The notes under the pieces were generated by a model. That model was given only the letters and a program-made list of their open reading frames with translations. It did no database searches and was not told the origin of the DNA. DNA of 61,577 nt from Lachnospiraceae bacterium (GTDB lineage: Bacteria > Bacillota > Clostridia > Lachnospirales > Lachnospiraceae): contig SVFE01000007.1 of NCBI GenBank assembly GCA_015057055.1, positions 1 to 61,577 on the forward strand, read 5' to 3'. The first letter of the stretch is position 1. Each line of letters starts with the position of its first letter. The position numbers and the translations under genes were made by a program. This document shows positions 18,078 to 28,029 of the stretch, one piece after another.

Positions 18078-19007
18078 CTAATTCTCTCTTGTTTTCTCTG
18101 CCAGCTCCGAAAGCTTTCGCAGACGGTGATTCACCCCGGATTTTCCCACGGGGGGATCCAATAAGCCGCCCAAATCCTTCAGCGGTGCATCCGGATTCTC
18201 CAACCGGACCTCTGCCATTTCCCGGAGATTATCCGGCAAGCGGTGGAATCCGTAGTGGTCCCGCAGATACAAAATATCTTCGATCTGCCGCGTGGACGCG
18301 TTAATCGTCTTGGCAATGTTGGCCGTTTCGCAATTGACCCGGCGATTCACGCTGCCACGCACTTCCTTCACGATTCGCGTATTTTCCAAATTCATCAGCG
18401 CAACGTGGGCGCCCATGATATTAAGCAAATCCACGATGGCCTCGCCTTCCTTAATATATACCACGAAATATTTTTTCCGCGGCGTTATCTTAGCGTCGAT
18501 GGAGAAATCTGCCAAAATCCCCTGAATCTGCTGTGCCTGCAGAACGGACGACGCCAAAAATTCCAAATGATAGCTTTTGTCCGGGTCACTCATGGAACCG
18601 ATGCACTGAAAGGTTCCCCTGAGAAACGCCCTTTTACAACAGGCATTTTTAATCAGGAGCCCGGATGCCTGCCGTTCCTTTACTTCCTCATATTTCACCG
18701 ATTGCAGGACCTTATCTGCCTGCTCCGCCTCCAGCACAATGCAAAATGCCTTGTCCCTGGCAACTCGCATGGACTCCGTCTCTCCCGCAACCGAATATAT
18801 ATTATAAGTTTTTTTCAGCAAAGTAAAGACTTTCCGGATTACGGTTTCATTTTCCGTCCGGAAGAGAAAGCCTCCCTCCGGCCGCCGCTCCCCGATGTTA
18901 ATCACATAGGAGGCCATTTCCGCCAACTGACAGTGCCGGGACTGGCTCATGTGCTTTTCAATTTCTTCCTTTACCTGCAAAGAAAAAGATACTTTTTGCT
19001 CACCCAT
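18078..19007 (-). CDS. whiA: DNA-binding protein WhiA
   Basis: 309 residues from the ATG at 19007, chosen because AAAGGA lies 7 bases before it; an upstream ATG overlaps rapZ. The N-terminal half is a LAGLIDADG-like domain (without nuclease residues), the C-terminal part a helix-turn-helix (about residues 215-305, including LKDLGGLLDPPVGKSGVNHR, typical of WhiA). In Firmicutes WhiA influences division and chromosome segregation. It is in its usual place after rapZ, but the yvcK gene that commonly separates them is absent here. Confidence 0.96.
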   Translation of the reverse strand: MGEQKVSFSLQVKEEIEKHMSQSRHCQLAEMASYVINIGERRPEGGFLFRTENETVIRKVFTLLKKTYNIYSVAGETESMRVARDKAFCIVLEAEQADKVLQSVKYEEVKERQASGLLIKNACCKRAFLRGTFQCIGSMSDPDKSYHLEFLASSVLQAQQIQGILADFSIDAKITPRKKYFVVYIKEGEAIVDLLNIMGAHVALMNLENTRIVKEVRGSVNRRVNCETANIAKTINASTRQIEDILYLRDHYGFHRLPDNLREMAEVRLENPDAPLKDLGGLLDPPVGKSGVNHRLRKLSELAEKTREN

Positions 19008-19017
19008 AGGAATTCCT

Positions 19018-19878
19018 TTACACAATTTTTTCATCCCGGTGTGAAATGGTTACTCCGTATTTGCCGTTCTCTTTGAACCGGGCAAACAGCTCATTGGCCA
19101 ATGTCACACTTCGATGCTTTCCGCCGGTACAACCGATACCGATGACCAGCTGATGCTTTCCTTCTTTCACATAGTTGGGAATCAAAAACAGCAGCATATC
19201 AAAGAGCCTTGTCAAAAACTCCTCCGACTCCGGAAAGCTCATGACATAGTCCTGTACCGGTTTGTTATTCCCCGTCAGGTTTTTCAATTCATCGATATAA
19301 AACGGATTGGGCAAAAACCGCACATCATAAACCAAATCCGCATCCGCCGGCATTCCGTGCTTAAATCCGAAGGATACGATACGAATCATGATATTGCTGT
19401 ATTCTTCGTTCAGAACAAAAATCTTGTCCAATTCTTCCTTCAAAACCCGGGTCAAAAGGTCCGATGTATCAAAGACATAATCTGCCTTTTTCTTAATCTT
19501 CTCCAGTATCGCCCGCTCTTTCCGGATTCCTTCCTCCACGCTGCCCTCCATGGACAACGGGTGCATTCTCCGGCTCTCCTTATAACGCTTCATCAAAACC
19601 TTTTCGCTGGCATCCATAAAGAGAATTTCGTAGGAATAACCGTTCTTTTTCATTCGGTCCAGGATGATTTCCGCTTCCTCGAAATTCTGATCCGCCCGTA
19701 CGTCCAGCCCCAAAGCCACCTTAGAAATCTCACAGTTGGGCGTGGCAATCAACTCCACAAATTTGTCAATCAGAGGAACCGGCAGATTATCCACACAGTA
19801 ATAACCGGCATCTTCCAACATCTTCATTGCCGTCCTTTTTCCGCCGCCGCTCATTCCCGTAATAATGACAAAACGCAT
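19018..19878 (-). CDS. rapZ: RNase adapter / nucleotide-binding protein RapZ
   Basis: 286 residues, normal length. Walker A is GMSGGGKRT at residues 8-16, followed by the family motif CVDNLPVPLI; the C-terminal domain carries GIGCTGGKHRSV. In E. coli RapZ steers RNase E to small RNAs and senses UDP-GlcNAc precursors; in Firmicutes (YvcJ) it binds nucleotides and sits in wall and carbon metabolism operons. GAAGGAG precedes the ATG. Fourth gene of the hprK operon, ten bases from whiA. Confidence 0.96.
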   Translation of the reverse strand: MRFVIITGMSGGGKRTAMKMLEDAGYYCVDNLPVPLIDKFVELIATPNCEISKVALGLDVRADQNFEEAEIILDRMKKNGYSYEILFMDASEKVLMKRYKESRRMHPLSMEGSVEEGIRKERAILEKIKKKADYVFDTSDLLTRVLKEELDKIFVLNEEYSNIMIRIVSFGFKHGMPADADLVYDVRFLPNPFYIDELKNLTGNNKPVQDYVMSFPESEEFLTRLFDMLLFLIPNYVKEGKHQLVIGIGCTGGKHRSVTLANELFARFKENGKYGVTISHRDEKIV

Positions 19879-19892
19879 TTTTTTCTCCTTCG

Positions 19893-20822
19893 CTACAACA
19901 CAATCACTTCCGGCTCTAACCGAACCTGAAACTCTTCATATACTTTATCACTGACATCCTGCATCAGCTTCTTTACGTCTGCTGCCGAAGCCTTTCCGGC
20001 ATTGATTACAAAGCCCGCGTGCTTTTCCGAAACCATGGCACCGCCCACGCGGTATCCTTTGAGGCCCGCATCCATAATCAGCTTCCCGGCAAAATGCCCC
20101 TCCGGCCGTTTAAAGGTACTTCCGGCACTGGGGTATTCCAGCGGCTGCTTTTCCATGCGCTGACGCTTATACTCTTCCGTCTTCGCCGCAATTTCTTCCT
20201 TGTCACCCTCCGGCAAATGAATCTCTGCGGACAAAACAATCTCCCCGGTGCGTTTAAACCGGCTGCTCCGATAGCCCAGCTCCATATCTTCCGCTTCCAC
20301 CACCAGGATTTCTCCGCCTGGCGTCAGGACTTCCACTCGTCTTACAATCTGTTTCATTTCCCCGCCGTACGCCCCGGCATTCATCACCATGGCACCGCCC
20401 AGGGTCCCCGGTATTCCGGATGCAAATTCCATTCCGGCCAGACCGTTTTGCAGGGCAAAATGCGCCACGCCGGACAACATGGCCCCTGCGCCGGCATAAA
20501 TCACCTTATCCGCGCTGCCGCCGGCAAGCTTTGTCTCCGAAAACTCTCCCCGCAGCTTTATCATAATACCGTCATAGCCTTCATCCGCCACCAGCAGATT
20601 GCTCCCGTTTCCGAGAATAAAATACTTCACATCCTGCTGCCGGGCATAGGAAATCAGGGCCGCCAGCTCTTGTTTCGTCTCCGCAATTACCAGAAAACGT
20701 GCATTTCCGCCAATGCGAAAGGTCGTATGCTTTTTCATCGGTTCATCCGCAAATACGCGTTTCTCGTCCAGTAATCCGGTTAAAAACTCTAACATTACTT
20801 CTTGCCCTTCTTTGTCTATCAT
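19893..20822 (-). CDS. murB: UDP-N-acetylenolpyruvoylglucosamine reductase
   Basis: 309 residues if begun at ATG 20822; ATG 20795 (300 residues) is an alternative with AAGGGC upstream. The FAD-binding motif TTFRIGGNARFL is followed by ILGNGSNLLVADEG and SGIPGTLGGAMVMNAGAYGG, all typical of MurB. It reduces the enolpyruvyl group to make UDP-MurNAc for peptidoglycan. It is type II (no extra loop), as usual in Firmicutes. Located between glucokinase and rapZ in the hprK operon. Confidence 0.96.
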   Translation of the reverse strand: MIDKEGQEVMLEFLTGLLDEKRVFADEPMKKHTTFRIGGNARFLVIAETKQELAALISYARQQDVKYFILGNGSNLLVADEGYDGIMIKLRGEFSETKLAGGSADKVIYAGAGAMLSGVAHFALQNGLAGMEFASGIPGTLGGAMVMNAGAYGGEMKQIVRRVEVLTPGGEILVVEAEDMELGYRSSRFKRTGEIVLSAEIHLPEGDKEEIAAKTEEYKRQRMEKQPLEYPSAGSTFKRPEGHFAGKLIMDAGLKGYRVGGAMVSEKHAGFVINAGKASAADVKKLMQDVSDKVYEEFQVRLEPEVIVL

Positions 20823-20838
20823 CTTCACTTTACATTTA

Positions 20839-21777
20839 TTATCCCAGCACCAACTTTGCTGCGCCGTAGATTCCCGCATCATTTCCCAGGGTTGCCAATG
20901 CGAATTCTGCATTTGCACAGCCGTGGAACACCTTTGCCTCATAAGGCGCTTTGATATAATCCATAAGCACCGGGCCGGCCTTGGAAACGCCGCCGCCGAT
21001 TACGAATACTTCCGGGTTTACCACGCAGGCTACTGCTGCCAAACCTCTTCCCAAGTACTCACCAAACTGTCTTGCGATTTCCATCGCTACTTCATCTTTT
21101 TCTTTTACTGCATCAAATACCACCTTGGCATTGATATCCTTGCCGCGAAGAGAACTTTCCTTATCGTCCATGGCAAGTCTTCTGCGGGCAAGTCTTGCGA
21201 TTCCGGTTGCAGAAGCGTACTGCTCCAGACATCCGCATTTACCGCATCCGCATACTTCCGGTTCGGTATCGTCAAGGTGAATGTGTCCGATTTCTCCGCC
21301 GGCACCGGTTGCACCCGTAAGGATTTTTCCGTTTACGATAATACCGCCGCCAACGCCGGTACCAAGGGTAACTGCCACAATGTTGTCATGTCCCTGGCCG
21401 CCGCCCTTCCACATTTCACCAAGGGCCGCCACATTGGCATCGTTACCGGCTTCTACCGCGATTCCGTCCAAAAGGGCAGTCATCTCTTCTTTAATGGAGA
21501 ATACGCCCCAGCCAAGATTTGCCGCCTTATAAATCACACCTTCGCTGTCCACCGGCCCCGGAACTCCGATTCCTACGCCGATGACTTCTTCCTTCGCAAA
21601 TCCCTTCGCGTTCATTTTCTCCTTGATGGAAGCTGCAATGTCCGGCAAAATAAGCTTTCCGCTGTCCTCTTTTCTGGTGGGAATTTCCCATTTTTCCAAA
21701 ACTTCTCCTTCAGGATTGAACAATCCCATTTTAACGGTAGTTCCGCCTAAATCCACGCCAAATACATATTTACTCAT
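20839..21777 (-). CDS. glcK: ROK family glucokinase
   Basis: 312 residues. FGVDLGGTTVKMGLF is the N-terminal phosphate loop, VEAGNDANVAALGE the sugar loop with the catalytic Asp, and CGCGKCGCLEQYAS the ROK zinc site. The enzyme phosphorylates glucose with ATP in the cytosol. No helix-turn-helix is present, so it is a kinase and not a repressor. Its place between hprK and murB links PTS-independent glucose entry to catabolite control and wall synthesis. AGAGGATAAGGA precedes the ATG. Confidence 0.95.
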   Translation of the reverse strand: MSKYVFGVDLGGTTVKMGLFNPEGEVLEKWEIPTRKEDSGKLILPDIAASIKEKMNAKGFAKEEVIGVGIGVPGPVDSEGVIYKAANLGWGVFSIKEEMTALLDGIAVEAGNDANVAALGEMWKGGGQGHDNIVAVTLGTGVGGGIIVNGKILTGATGAGGEIGHIHLDDTEPEVCGCGKCGCLEQYASATGIARLARRRLAMDDKESSLRGKDINAKVVFDAVKEKDEVAMEIARQFGEYLGRGLAAVACVVNPEVFVIGGGVSKAGPVLMDYIKAPYEAKVFHGCANAEFALATLGNDAGIYGAAKLVLG

Positions 21778-21842
21778 TTCCTTATCCTCTTTTCTGTTTG
21801 GTTTTCCATGTATGATTTTTTATGCTATATTACCACGATTTC

Positions 21843-22772
21843 TTATTCTTCGTCCTTTTGCAGAGATGCCTGAACGCGCTTATACAGTTCCTGCGCCGCA
21901 TTGTATCCCATCTTCTTTTGACGGTGGTTAACGGCTGCCGCCTCACAGATAATCGCCAGATTTCGGCCGGGACGGATGGGCAGGGTGTGACATACCACCT
22001 TATTTCCAAGATATTCCGTATACTCCTCTTCCATGCCGAGGCGGTCGTATTCTTTTTCCTTGGACCACTCTTCCAGCTTGATAACCAGGTCGATTTCCTG
22101 GTCTTCCTTAACACTGGATACACCAAAGAGTGTCTTCATGTCCACAATACCGATACCGCGAAGTTCGATGAAATGCTTGGTTACCGTAGGTGCCTTACCA
22201 ATCAGCGTCTCCTCACTGACCTTACGGATTTCTACCACGTCATCCGTAACCAAACGATGTCCTCTCTTGATCAGTTCCAATGCCGCCTCGCTCTTACCGA
22301 TGCCGCTCTCGCCGGTGATTAAAACACCTTCGCCGTATACGTCCACCAATACACCGTGAACCGTAATACAGGGTGCCAGTTTTACATTGAGCCAACGGAT
22401 AACTTCCGCCATAAATGCAGAGGTTGCCTTCGATGTGCTAAGAAGGGGAATCCCATGCTTTTTGGCGATTTCCAAAAAGAGCGGATCCGGCACCAAATCC
22501 CTGCAAAATACAATTCCGGGGGTGGGATGATTTAAGAGCTCCTCATAAATCTCCAGCTTCCGGGCCTCTTCCAGACTCTCCATATACGTATATTCCACAA
22601 ACCCCACAATCTGCAGTCGTGTAGATTCGTAATGCTCAAAATAACCCGCCATCTGAAGCGCCGGACGGTTAATATCCGGTTGTGTAATCTTTATATTTGT
22701 AATATCAATTTCCGGGGTCAGATTCGTTAGCTTCATCTTATCGATGATTCTTTGTAAACTGATGCTTGCCAT
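21843..22772 (-). CDS. hprK: HPr kinase/phosphorylase
   Basis: 309 residues, normal length. The C-terminal catalytic domain has Walker A GESGIGKSEAAL (about residues 152-163), the family signature ELRGIGIVDM and a conserved C-terminal lid region; the N-terminal domain is MurF-like. It phosphorylates HPr and Crh on Ser46 when glycolytic intermediates are high and removes the phosphate when they are low. First gene of the operon that ends with the Crh-like protein, its probable substrate. AAGGAGAG precedes the ATG and a promoter with an overlapping palindrome lies about 45 bases upstream. Confidence 0.97.
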   Translation of the reverse strand: MASISLQRIIDKMKLTNLTPEIDITNIKITQPDINRPALQMAGYFEHYESTRLQIVGFVEYTYMESLEEARKLEIYEELLNHPTPGIVFCRDLVPDPLFLEIAKKHGIPLLSTSKATSAFMAEVIRWLNVKLAPCITVHGVLVDVYGEGVLITGESGIGKSEAALELIKRGHRLVTDDVVEIRKVSEETLIGKAPTVTKHFIELRGIGIVDMKTLFGVSSVKEDQEIDLVIKLEEWSKEKEYDRLGMEEEYTEYLGNKVVCHTLPIRPGRNLAIICEAAAVNHRQKKMGYNAAQELYKRVQASLQKDEE

Positions 22773-22813
22773 ATCCTTCTCTCCTTTTGTTTTTCAAATT
22801 AACTCCATTTTTC

Positions 22814-22841
22814 ATTATAACAAATCCCACAATTTATTCAA
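22814..22841 (-). promoter_or_regulatory. Promoter of the hprK operon
   Basis: On the minus strand TTGAAT (22836-22841) and a perfect TATAAT (22814-22819) are 16 bases apart. The transcript would start about 35 bases before the hprK ATG. Confidence 0.65.
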
Positions 22842-22858
22842 TTAAATCGTGGGATTTG
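22821..22858. promoter_or_regulatory. Palindrome overlapping the hprK promoter
   Basis: CAAATCCCACAATTTA (22821-22836) and TAAATCGTGGGATTTG (22843-22858) are inverted copies with one mismatch in 16. The palindrome fills the spacer and -35 region of the hprK promoter, the place for a repressor or roadblock site. It has no T-run, so a terminator is less likely. It lies between divergent genes and could act on both. Confidence 0.55.
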
Positions 22859-22980
22859 GGTGAAAATTATTGCTTTTTTGAGCATATTACTCTACTATAA
22901 TGTCAGCAAACAGTAACTTTACTCTTGCTAATTTTTTAATTAAATCTACGGATATAAACATTTTACAAAGGAGATCATTT

Positions 22981-23538
22981 ATGAAAAAGAAATTATTAAG
23001 TATTTTAATCGTAACCCTGTCTGTTCTTAGTTTAACCGCCTGCACGGACCGAGAAGAAGAATTGGATGATATGCTGGACGAATGCATGGATTATGCGGAA
23101 GAAGGCGATGGTGCCATGGCCAAAGAATTATATGACGAAGCCATGGATTATGCGGATGAATATGATTTGGAAATAGATGAAGATGATTTGGAAGAGTTAG
23201 AAGATGAACTGGCCATGTGTGACCTTCGACTTTTGGATACCATCAGAACCGCCGTTTTGACCTCGGCACTGGACCCTTCCACCGTGAATGACGATGCCAG
23301 CGCGGAACTTATAGATGAAATTTTTTACGGCGACGGGGAAGAATATGAACTGACGGATTTAGACGAATACGCAGATACCCTTTTTGTTTCCCGGATTTGT
23401 GATGTCATGGGCGTTGAAAGTATCGACGAGATTTTAGACGGTATCGTAAGCGAAGAGGATGCCGATATCCGCATCCAAAGTACGGGACAGTATAATGTAG
23501 CAGTTTGGCTGGAAGGAACGGATTTGATAGTACAATAA
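22981..23538 (+). CDS. Small acidic lipoprotein
   Basis: 185 residues from ATG 22981, which has a textbook AAAGGAG 7 bases upstream. MKKKLLSILIVTLSVLSLTAC is a lipoprotein signal peptide with the lipobox LTAC, so the mature protein begins at Cys and is anchored outside the membrane. The rest is very acidic (Asp/Glu-rich throughout, with EEGDGAMAKELYDEA as an amphipathic helix) and has no recognised domain. It stands alone between divergent hprK and convergent uvrC. Function unknown; a surface or periplasm-like binding role is all that can be guessed. Confidence 0.85.
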   Translation: MKKKLLSILIVTLSVLSLTACTDREEELDDMLDECMDYAEEGDGAMAKELYDEAMDYADEYDLEIDEDDLEELEDELAMCDLRLLDTIRTAVLTSALDPSTVNDDASAELIDEIFYGDGEEYELTDLDEYADTLFVSRICDVMGVESIDEILDGIVSEEDADIRIQSTGQYNVAVWLEGTDLIVQ

Positions 23539-23572
23539 AACAAAGCGGGCGTATGACGCCCGCTTTGTTATT
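23539..23572. terminator. Bidirectional hairpin between lipoprotein gene and uvrC
   Basis: AACAAAGCGGGCGT (23539-23552) and its exact complement (23556-23569) form a 14-bp stem with a 3-base loop. On the minus strand it is followed by TTTATTG and overlaps the uvrC stop codon; on the plus strand the T-run is short. It probably serves both convergent genes. Confidence 0.7.
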
Positions 23573-25490
23573 CCTGCTTTGTCCTATCGGCGCTGCCATC
23601 TTTATCCGAAAGTGATGCGTCCGGCGCGCCCTTCTTCTCTGCAAAAAACCGCTGCACTTCTTCGGCTGCGTTCCGGGGAAGCTGTGCCTGCTCCATCAGC
23701 GTCTCCACATCCGCCGACTGAATTTCCTCCAAGGAGGCAAATCCCTTCATCAGCGCCCGGCGTCTCGTAGGCCCGATTCCCGGGATGTCATCCAACACGG
23801 AATGCACCTGCTCTCTGGTCCGTAAAGACCGGTGATACTCAATGGCAAACCGGTGCGCCTCATCCTGAATCCTTGTAATCAGCTTAAATCCTTCGCTCCT
23901 ATGGTCGATGGGGAGTTCTTTATTCTCAAAATACAGTCCCCGGGTCCTGTGGTGGTCATCCTTTACCATACCGCACACCGGAATGTTGATGCCCAGCTCC
24001 TCCAAAACCGTCAGCGCAATATTGACCTGTCCTTTTCCGCCGTCCATCAGAAGCAAATCCGGAAATACTGTAAATTTCTTTCCCTCTTCCCGGCCGCTCT
24101 GCTCCTTCAACCCATGGGTAAACCGTCTTGTCAAAACCTCTTTCATGCAGGCATAATCATCCGGCCCTGCAACGCTTTTGATTTTGAATTTCCGGTAATC
24201 ACTTTTCTTGGCCTTGCCGTTTTCGTAAACCACCATGGAACCTACATTCTCAAATCCGCTGATATTGGATATATCAAAGGCTTCCATCCGGCAGATTCCT
24301 TCCAGCCCCAAAAGAGTCTCAATTTCTCTTACCGCGCCGGTAGTCCGCATCTGCTCCCGCTGGATTTTTTCCTTATCCTGAGATAAAACCAAGGAGGCAT
24401 TTTTTGCCGCCAGCTCCACCAGTTTTTCCTTCTGTCCCTTTCGCGGCACCCGTAGATAGACGCGGCTTCCCTTTTTTTCGCTAAGCCAGCGGGTAATGAT
24501 TTCATCCTCCGATGTATTTTCCTGCAGCATAATTTCTCTGGGGATAAAGGGCGTCCCGGCGTAAAACTGCTTCATGAAACTACCGAGAATTTCCCCTTCC
24601 GTCTCACTTTCCGCATGGGTCATATAATAATGCTCCCGGCCCACCATCCGGCCGCTTCGCACAAAGAAAATTTGCACTACCACGTCCTTATCGTCCCGGG
24701 CCATGGCGATAATATCCTTATCCTCCTGGGCGCTGTCTTCGATTTTCTGTTTCTGGGATACGGCAATAACGCTCTCCAGCAAATCCCGGTAACGGATGGC
24801 CTCTTCAAATTCCATCGCCTCAGATGCGGCCTGCATTTTTTCCTTCAGTTCCTTCTGTATCCCGCTGTAATTCCCGTTCAAAAAATCCAGTGCCTGCTTT
24901 AAATGTTGCCCGTATTCTTCCCCGGATACCTTCCCCTGGCAGGGGGCCAGGCACTGTCCGATGTGGTAATTCAGGCAAGGACGGTCCGTACATTTTTCTC
25001 CGTTTAACGCACGCTTGCAGGTCCTGAGGCAATACAGCTTATTAATCAAATCCACCGTATCCTTTACCGCAGCCGCGCTGGTATAGGGACCGAAATATTT
25101 GGCCTTGTCCTTCTTCATCTCCCGGGAAAAAATCACCCGGGGATATTCCTCCCACATGGTCACTTTGATGTACGGATAGGTTTTATCGTCCATCAGCATG
25201 GTGTTGTACTTGGGCCGGTGCTCCTTGATTAAATTGTTTTCCAGCACCAGGGCCTCCAACTCCGAATCCGTTACAATGTATTCAAAACGGTTAATCAGGC
25301 TCACCATTTTGTCAATCTTCGGTCCGCGGTTTATCTTCTCGCGAAAATAAGACCGCACTCTGTTTTTCAGATTTACGGCCTTACCTACATAGATTATCGT
25401 ATCCTTTTCATCATGCATCAGATAAACGCCCGGTTTATCCGGCAATTTTTTCAGCTCTTCGCTGATGTCAAAATGCGTTGCTTTTTCCAT
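23568..25490 (-). CDS. uvrC: Excinuclease ABC subunit C
   Basis: 640 residues. The N-terminal GIY-YIG nuclease shows [18 protein letters not shown], the UVR domain lies around residues 200-240, the RNase H-like endonuclease domain carries [10 protein letters not shown] and LLMDGGKGQ, and a C-terminal helix-hairpin-helix has [13 protein letters not shown]. It makes both incisions in nucleotide excision repair with UvrA and UvrB. The length is normal. It follows ftsH by a few bases on the same strand and is probably coupled to it; GAGGA lies at the ftsH end. Confidence 0.97.
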   Translation of the reverse strand: MEKATHFDISEELKKLPDKPGVYLMHDEKDTIIYVGKAVNLKNRVRSYFREKINRGPKIDKMVSLINRFEYIVTDSELEALVLENNLIKEHRPKYNTMLMDDKTYPYIKVTMWEEYPRVIFSREMKKDKAKYFGPYTSAAAVKDTVDLINKLYCLRTCKRALNGEKCTDRPCLNYHIGQCLAPCQGKVSGEEYGQHLKQALDFLNGNYSGIQKELKEKMQAASEAMEFEEAIRYRDLLESVIAVSQKQKIEDSAQEDKDIIAMARDDKDVVVQIFFVRSGRMVGREHYYMTHAESETEGEILGSFMKQFYAGTPFIPREIMLQENTSEDEIITRWLSEKKGSRVYLRVPRKGQKEKLVELAAKNASLVLSQDKEKIQREQMRTTGAVREIETLLGLEGICRMEAFDISNISGFENVGSMVVYENGKAKKSDYRKFKIKSVAGPDDYACMKEVLTRRFTHGLKEQSGREEGKKFTVFPDLLLMDGGKGQVNIALTVLEELGINIPVCGMVKDDHHRTRGLYFENKELPIDHRSEGFKLITRIQDEAHRFAIEYHRSLRTREQVHSVLDDIPGIGPTRRRALMKGFASLEEIQSADVETLMEQAQLPRNAAEEVQRFFAEKKGAPDASLSDKDGSADRTKQE

Positions 25491-25499
25491 AGCGCAGGC

Positions 25500-27884
25500 T
25501 TATTCCTCATCCTCTTCCTGCCGATAAATCCGCTGTTTTAAAATCTCGGAAAATTCATTCTCTGCAGGATTTTTATCTGTTTCTTTTGCTTCTGCGTTGG
25601 GCGCAGTTTCTGCCGCGCGGGCTTCCGGTGTTTTCGGTGCTTCTGCTGCCGCGCAGGCTTCCGTTGCTTCCGATGCTTCTTCTGCCGCGCAGGCTTCCGG
25701 TGTTTCCGGTGCTTCTTCTGCCGCGCGGGCTTCCGGTGCTTCCGGCTCTGCCTCTGCCACCGGGGCGTTTTCCCAAGGCAGGCGCTCATCATCCTTTTTC
25801 ATCACCGGGGAAGACAGGGTAAGGGTCACTCCTTCCGCCTCATGAACTACTGCAGATTCTGCAGCGGTTGCATTGGCCGCCTCCCGTTCCTCTCGGAGGC
25901 TCTTTAAGCTTTCTTCCCCTTTGTTTTTCTCCGGCAGGGGAAGACCTTTTTCCCGGCAGAAAATTTCCATAAATTCCCGGCCCGTAATGGTCTCCTTTGC
26001 AATTAGGTAATCCGCAATTTTATCCATTACATCTCGATTTGCCTGCAAAAGCTCTTTCGCCTCTTTATAGCTGTCCTTCAAAATCTTGAGAACTTCTTCG
26101 TCCACCGCCGTTGCCGTCTCGTCCGAACAGTTCATCACGGATCTTCTGTCCAGGTACTGGCTTTCCATGGTCTCTAAGCCCATCATTCCAAATCGTTTGC
26201 TCATACCGAACCGGGTCACCATGGCTCTGGCAATCCGGGTTGCTTTTTCAATATCATTGGCCGCACCGGTGGTTACCGTATCAAATACCAGCTCTTCCGC
26301 CGCACGTCCGCCAAGAAGACTCACCAGTTCTGCCCGAAGTTCGGATTCCGTCTGGGTAAATTTCTCCTCCTCCGGATAACTGAGCACATACCCCAGGGTT
26401 CCCCTGGTTCTGGGCACAATGGTAATTTTCTGTACCGGCTCGGAATGCTTTTGAAGCGCACTGATTAAAGCATGACCCACTTCGTGGTAGGATACGATTT
26501 TCCGCTCCTTGGGAGAAAGCAGTTTATCCTTTTTCTCTTTTCCCATGCTGACCAGTTCAACCGCTTCCAGCAAATCCTTCTGGCATACGTATTCCCGCTT
26601 ATTTTTTACCGCAAGAATCGCAGCTTCGTTAATCATATTGGCAAGGTCCGAACCCACAGCACCTACCGTAGCAAGGGCAATGGCGTCCAAATCCACCGTC
26701 TCATCCATTTTTACATTCTTGGCGTGAACCTTTAAAATCTCCACGCGGCCTTTTAAATCCGGCTCTTCCACATTTATCCGACGGTCAAAACGGCCCGGAC
26801 GCAAAAGTGCCTTGTCCAAAACCTCTGGGCGGTTGGTAGCAGCCAGAAGGATAATACCCTTTTTGGCATCAAATCCATCCATCTCCGAAAGCAGCTGGTT
26901 TAAGGTCTGCTCCCGTTCTTCATTGCCGCCGCCGTACTTGGAATCACGGCTTCGTCCGATGGCATCAATCTCATCAATAAAAATAATACAGGGTGCATTT
27001 TTTTCGGCTTCCTTAAACAAATCCCGAACTCTGGAGGCACCCACGCCCACGTACAATTCCACAAAATCCGAACCTGCAAGGGAAAAGAACGGAACGCCCG
27101 CTTCCCCGGCCACCGCCTTTGCAAGCAGGGTTTTACCCGTACCGGGAGGGCCCACGAGAAGCGCTCCCTTCGGAAGCTTTGCACCGATTTTGGTATATTT
27201 TTCCGGATTATGCAAAAAGTCTACCACTTCCACCAGGGACTCCTTTGCCTCATCCTCTCCGGCAACATCCTTAAACGTAACGCCGGTTTTCTCTCCGCCA
27301 TGCATCTTGGCATTGGTCTTTCCCACGCCCATGCCAAAGCCGCCGCCTTTGGAAATCTTACGGAATAAGAAACTGAGCAGAACCCACATCAGCACAATAG
27401 GCAAAATATAGGTCAAGAAAATCGATAAAATCACACCAGAGCCGTCTTCCACCTCACTGCTGAATTCCACGCCGTATTCCAAAAGACGGGGAATAAGCGT
27501 TTCCGGCTCTTCCGCAAGACCCGTATAATAGGTGTACTCTGCAGAGCGGCCCACCTGGGTAATGTCATCGACCTGCTCGGACTTCGTATAAATTAGAATC
27601 CGGTCTGACTGAAGCACTACTTCCTCTACACCTCCGGTCTCCAATAACCGGAGAAATTCCGTATAGGTCAACTCTTCCGTATATTTGGAAGAAGCCAGAT
27701 TCATGAGTATACTGATACCCAAAAATGCCAGCACGGAGAAAACCAGGAAAAATACCATCCCTGACTTCTTCGGCGGTTTATTATCATTATTATCATTGTT
27801 GCCGGATGAATTGGACTGATTTTTCTCGTCCTTTGCATCATTCTTTTCTTCTTCATCCAAGTTCCAATTAAATTCGCTTGCCAT
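25500..27884 (-). CDS. ftsH: ATP-dependent zinc metalloprotease FtsH with extended tail
   Basis: 794 residues from ATG 27884, which has GGGAGG 5 bases upstream; an earlier in-frame ATG lacks one. Two membrane helices (about residues 40-60 and 150-170) precede the AAA module (GPPGTGKT, second region of homology around [19 protein letters not shown]) and the zinc motif HEVGH. The hexamer degrades membrane and short-lived cytosolic proteins. The C-terminal about 150 residues are unusual: low complexity, rich in Ala, Glu and Pro, with four 12-residue repeats ([12 protein letters not shown] type) encoded by 36-bp DNA repeats. The typical family length is 600-700. No protease residue is lost. Confidence 0.96.
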   Translation of the reverse strand: MASEFNWNLDEEEKNDAKDEKNQSNSSGNNDNNDNKPPKKSGMVFFLVFSVLAFLGISILMNLASSKYTEELTYTEFLRLLETGGVEEVVLQSDRILIYTKSEQVDDITQVGRSAEYTYYTGLAEEPETLIPRLLEYGVEFSSEVEDGSGVILSIFLTYILPIVLMWVLLSFLFRKISKGGGFGMGVGKTNAKMHGGEKTGVTFKDVAGEDEAKESLVEVVDFLHNPEKYTKIGAKLPKGALLVGPPGTGKTLLAKAVAGEAGVPFFSLAGSDFVELYVGVGASRVRDLFKEAEKNAPCIIFIDEIDAIGRSRDSKYGGGNEEREQTLNQLLSEMDGFDAKKGIILLAATNRPEVLDKALLRPGRFDRRINVEEPDLKGRVEILKVHAKNVKMDETVDLDAIALATVGAVGSDLANMINEAAILAVKNKREYVCQKDLLEAVELVSMGKEKKDKLLSPKERKIVSYHEVGHALISALQKHSEPVQKITIVPRTRGTLGYVLSYPEEEKFTQTESELRAELVSLLGGRAAEELVFDTVTTGAANDIEKATRIARAMVTRFGMSKRFGMMGLETMESQYLDRRSVMNCSDETATAVDEEVLKILKDSYKEAKELLQANRDVMDKIADYLIAKETITGREFMEIFCREKGLPLPEKNKGEESLKSLREEREAANATAAESAVVHEAEGVTLTLSSPVMKKDDERLPWENAPVAEAEPEAPEARAAEEAPETPEACAAEEASEATEACAAAEAPKTPEARAAETAPNAEAKETDKNPAENEFSEILKQRIYRQEEDEE
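25609..25752. repeat. Four 36-bp tandem repeats in the ftsH tail
   Basis: Units begin at 25609, 25645, 25681 and 25717, each starting near TCTGCCGCGC on the plus strand and differing by a few bases. They keep the ftsH frame and add 12 residues per copy, so copy number can change without breaking the gene. Confidence 0.85.
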
Positions 27885-28029
27885 ACAATCCTCCCTCATT
27901 TCACTAATTTATTATTATATATAGCGTACCTGTTTTTCGCAAGGGCGTTGTTGTTAAAAGAGTGTGAATTTGGGCTTTTCAAACGTGGAAATTTCTGTAT
28001 AATATGGTTGATAATGAGAGGTTTTTGAA

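Noticed and set aside
18243-21750. Long open frames on the plus strand opposite whiA, rapZ, murB and glucokinase
   Set aside because: They mirror GC-rich real genes, lack ribosome sites and show no protein family pattern.
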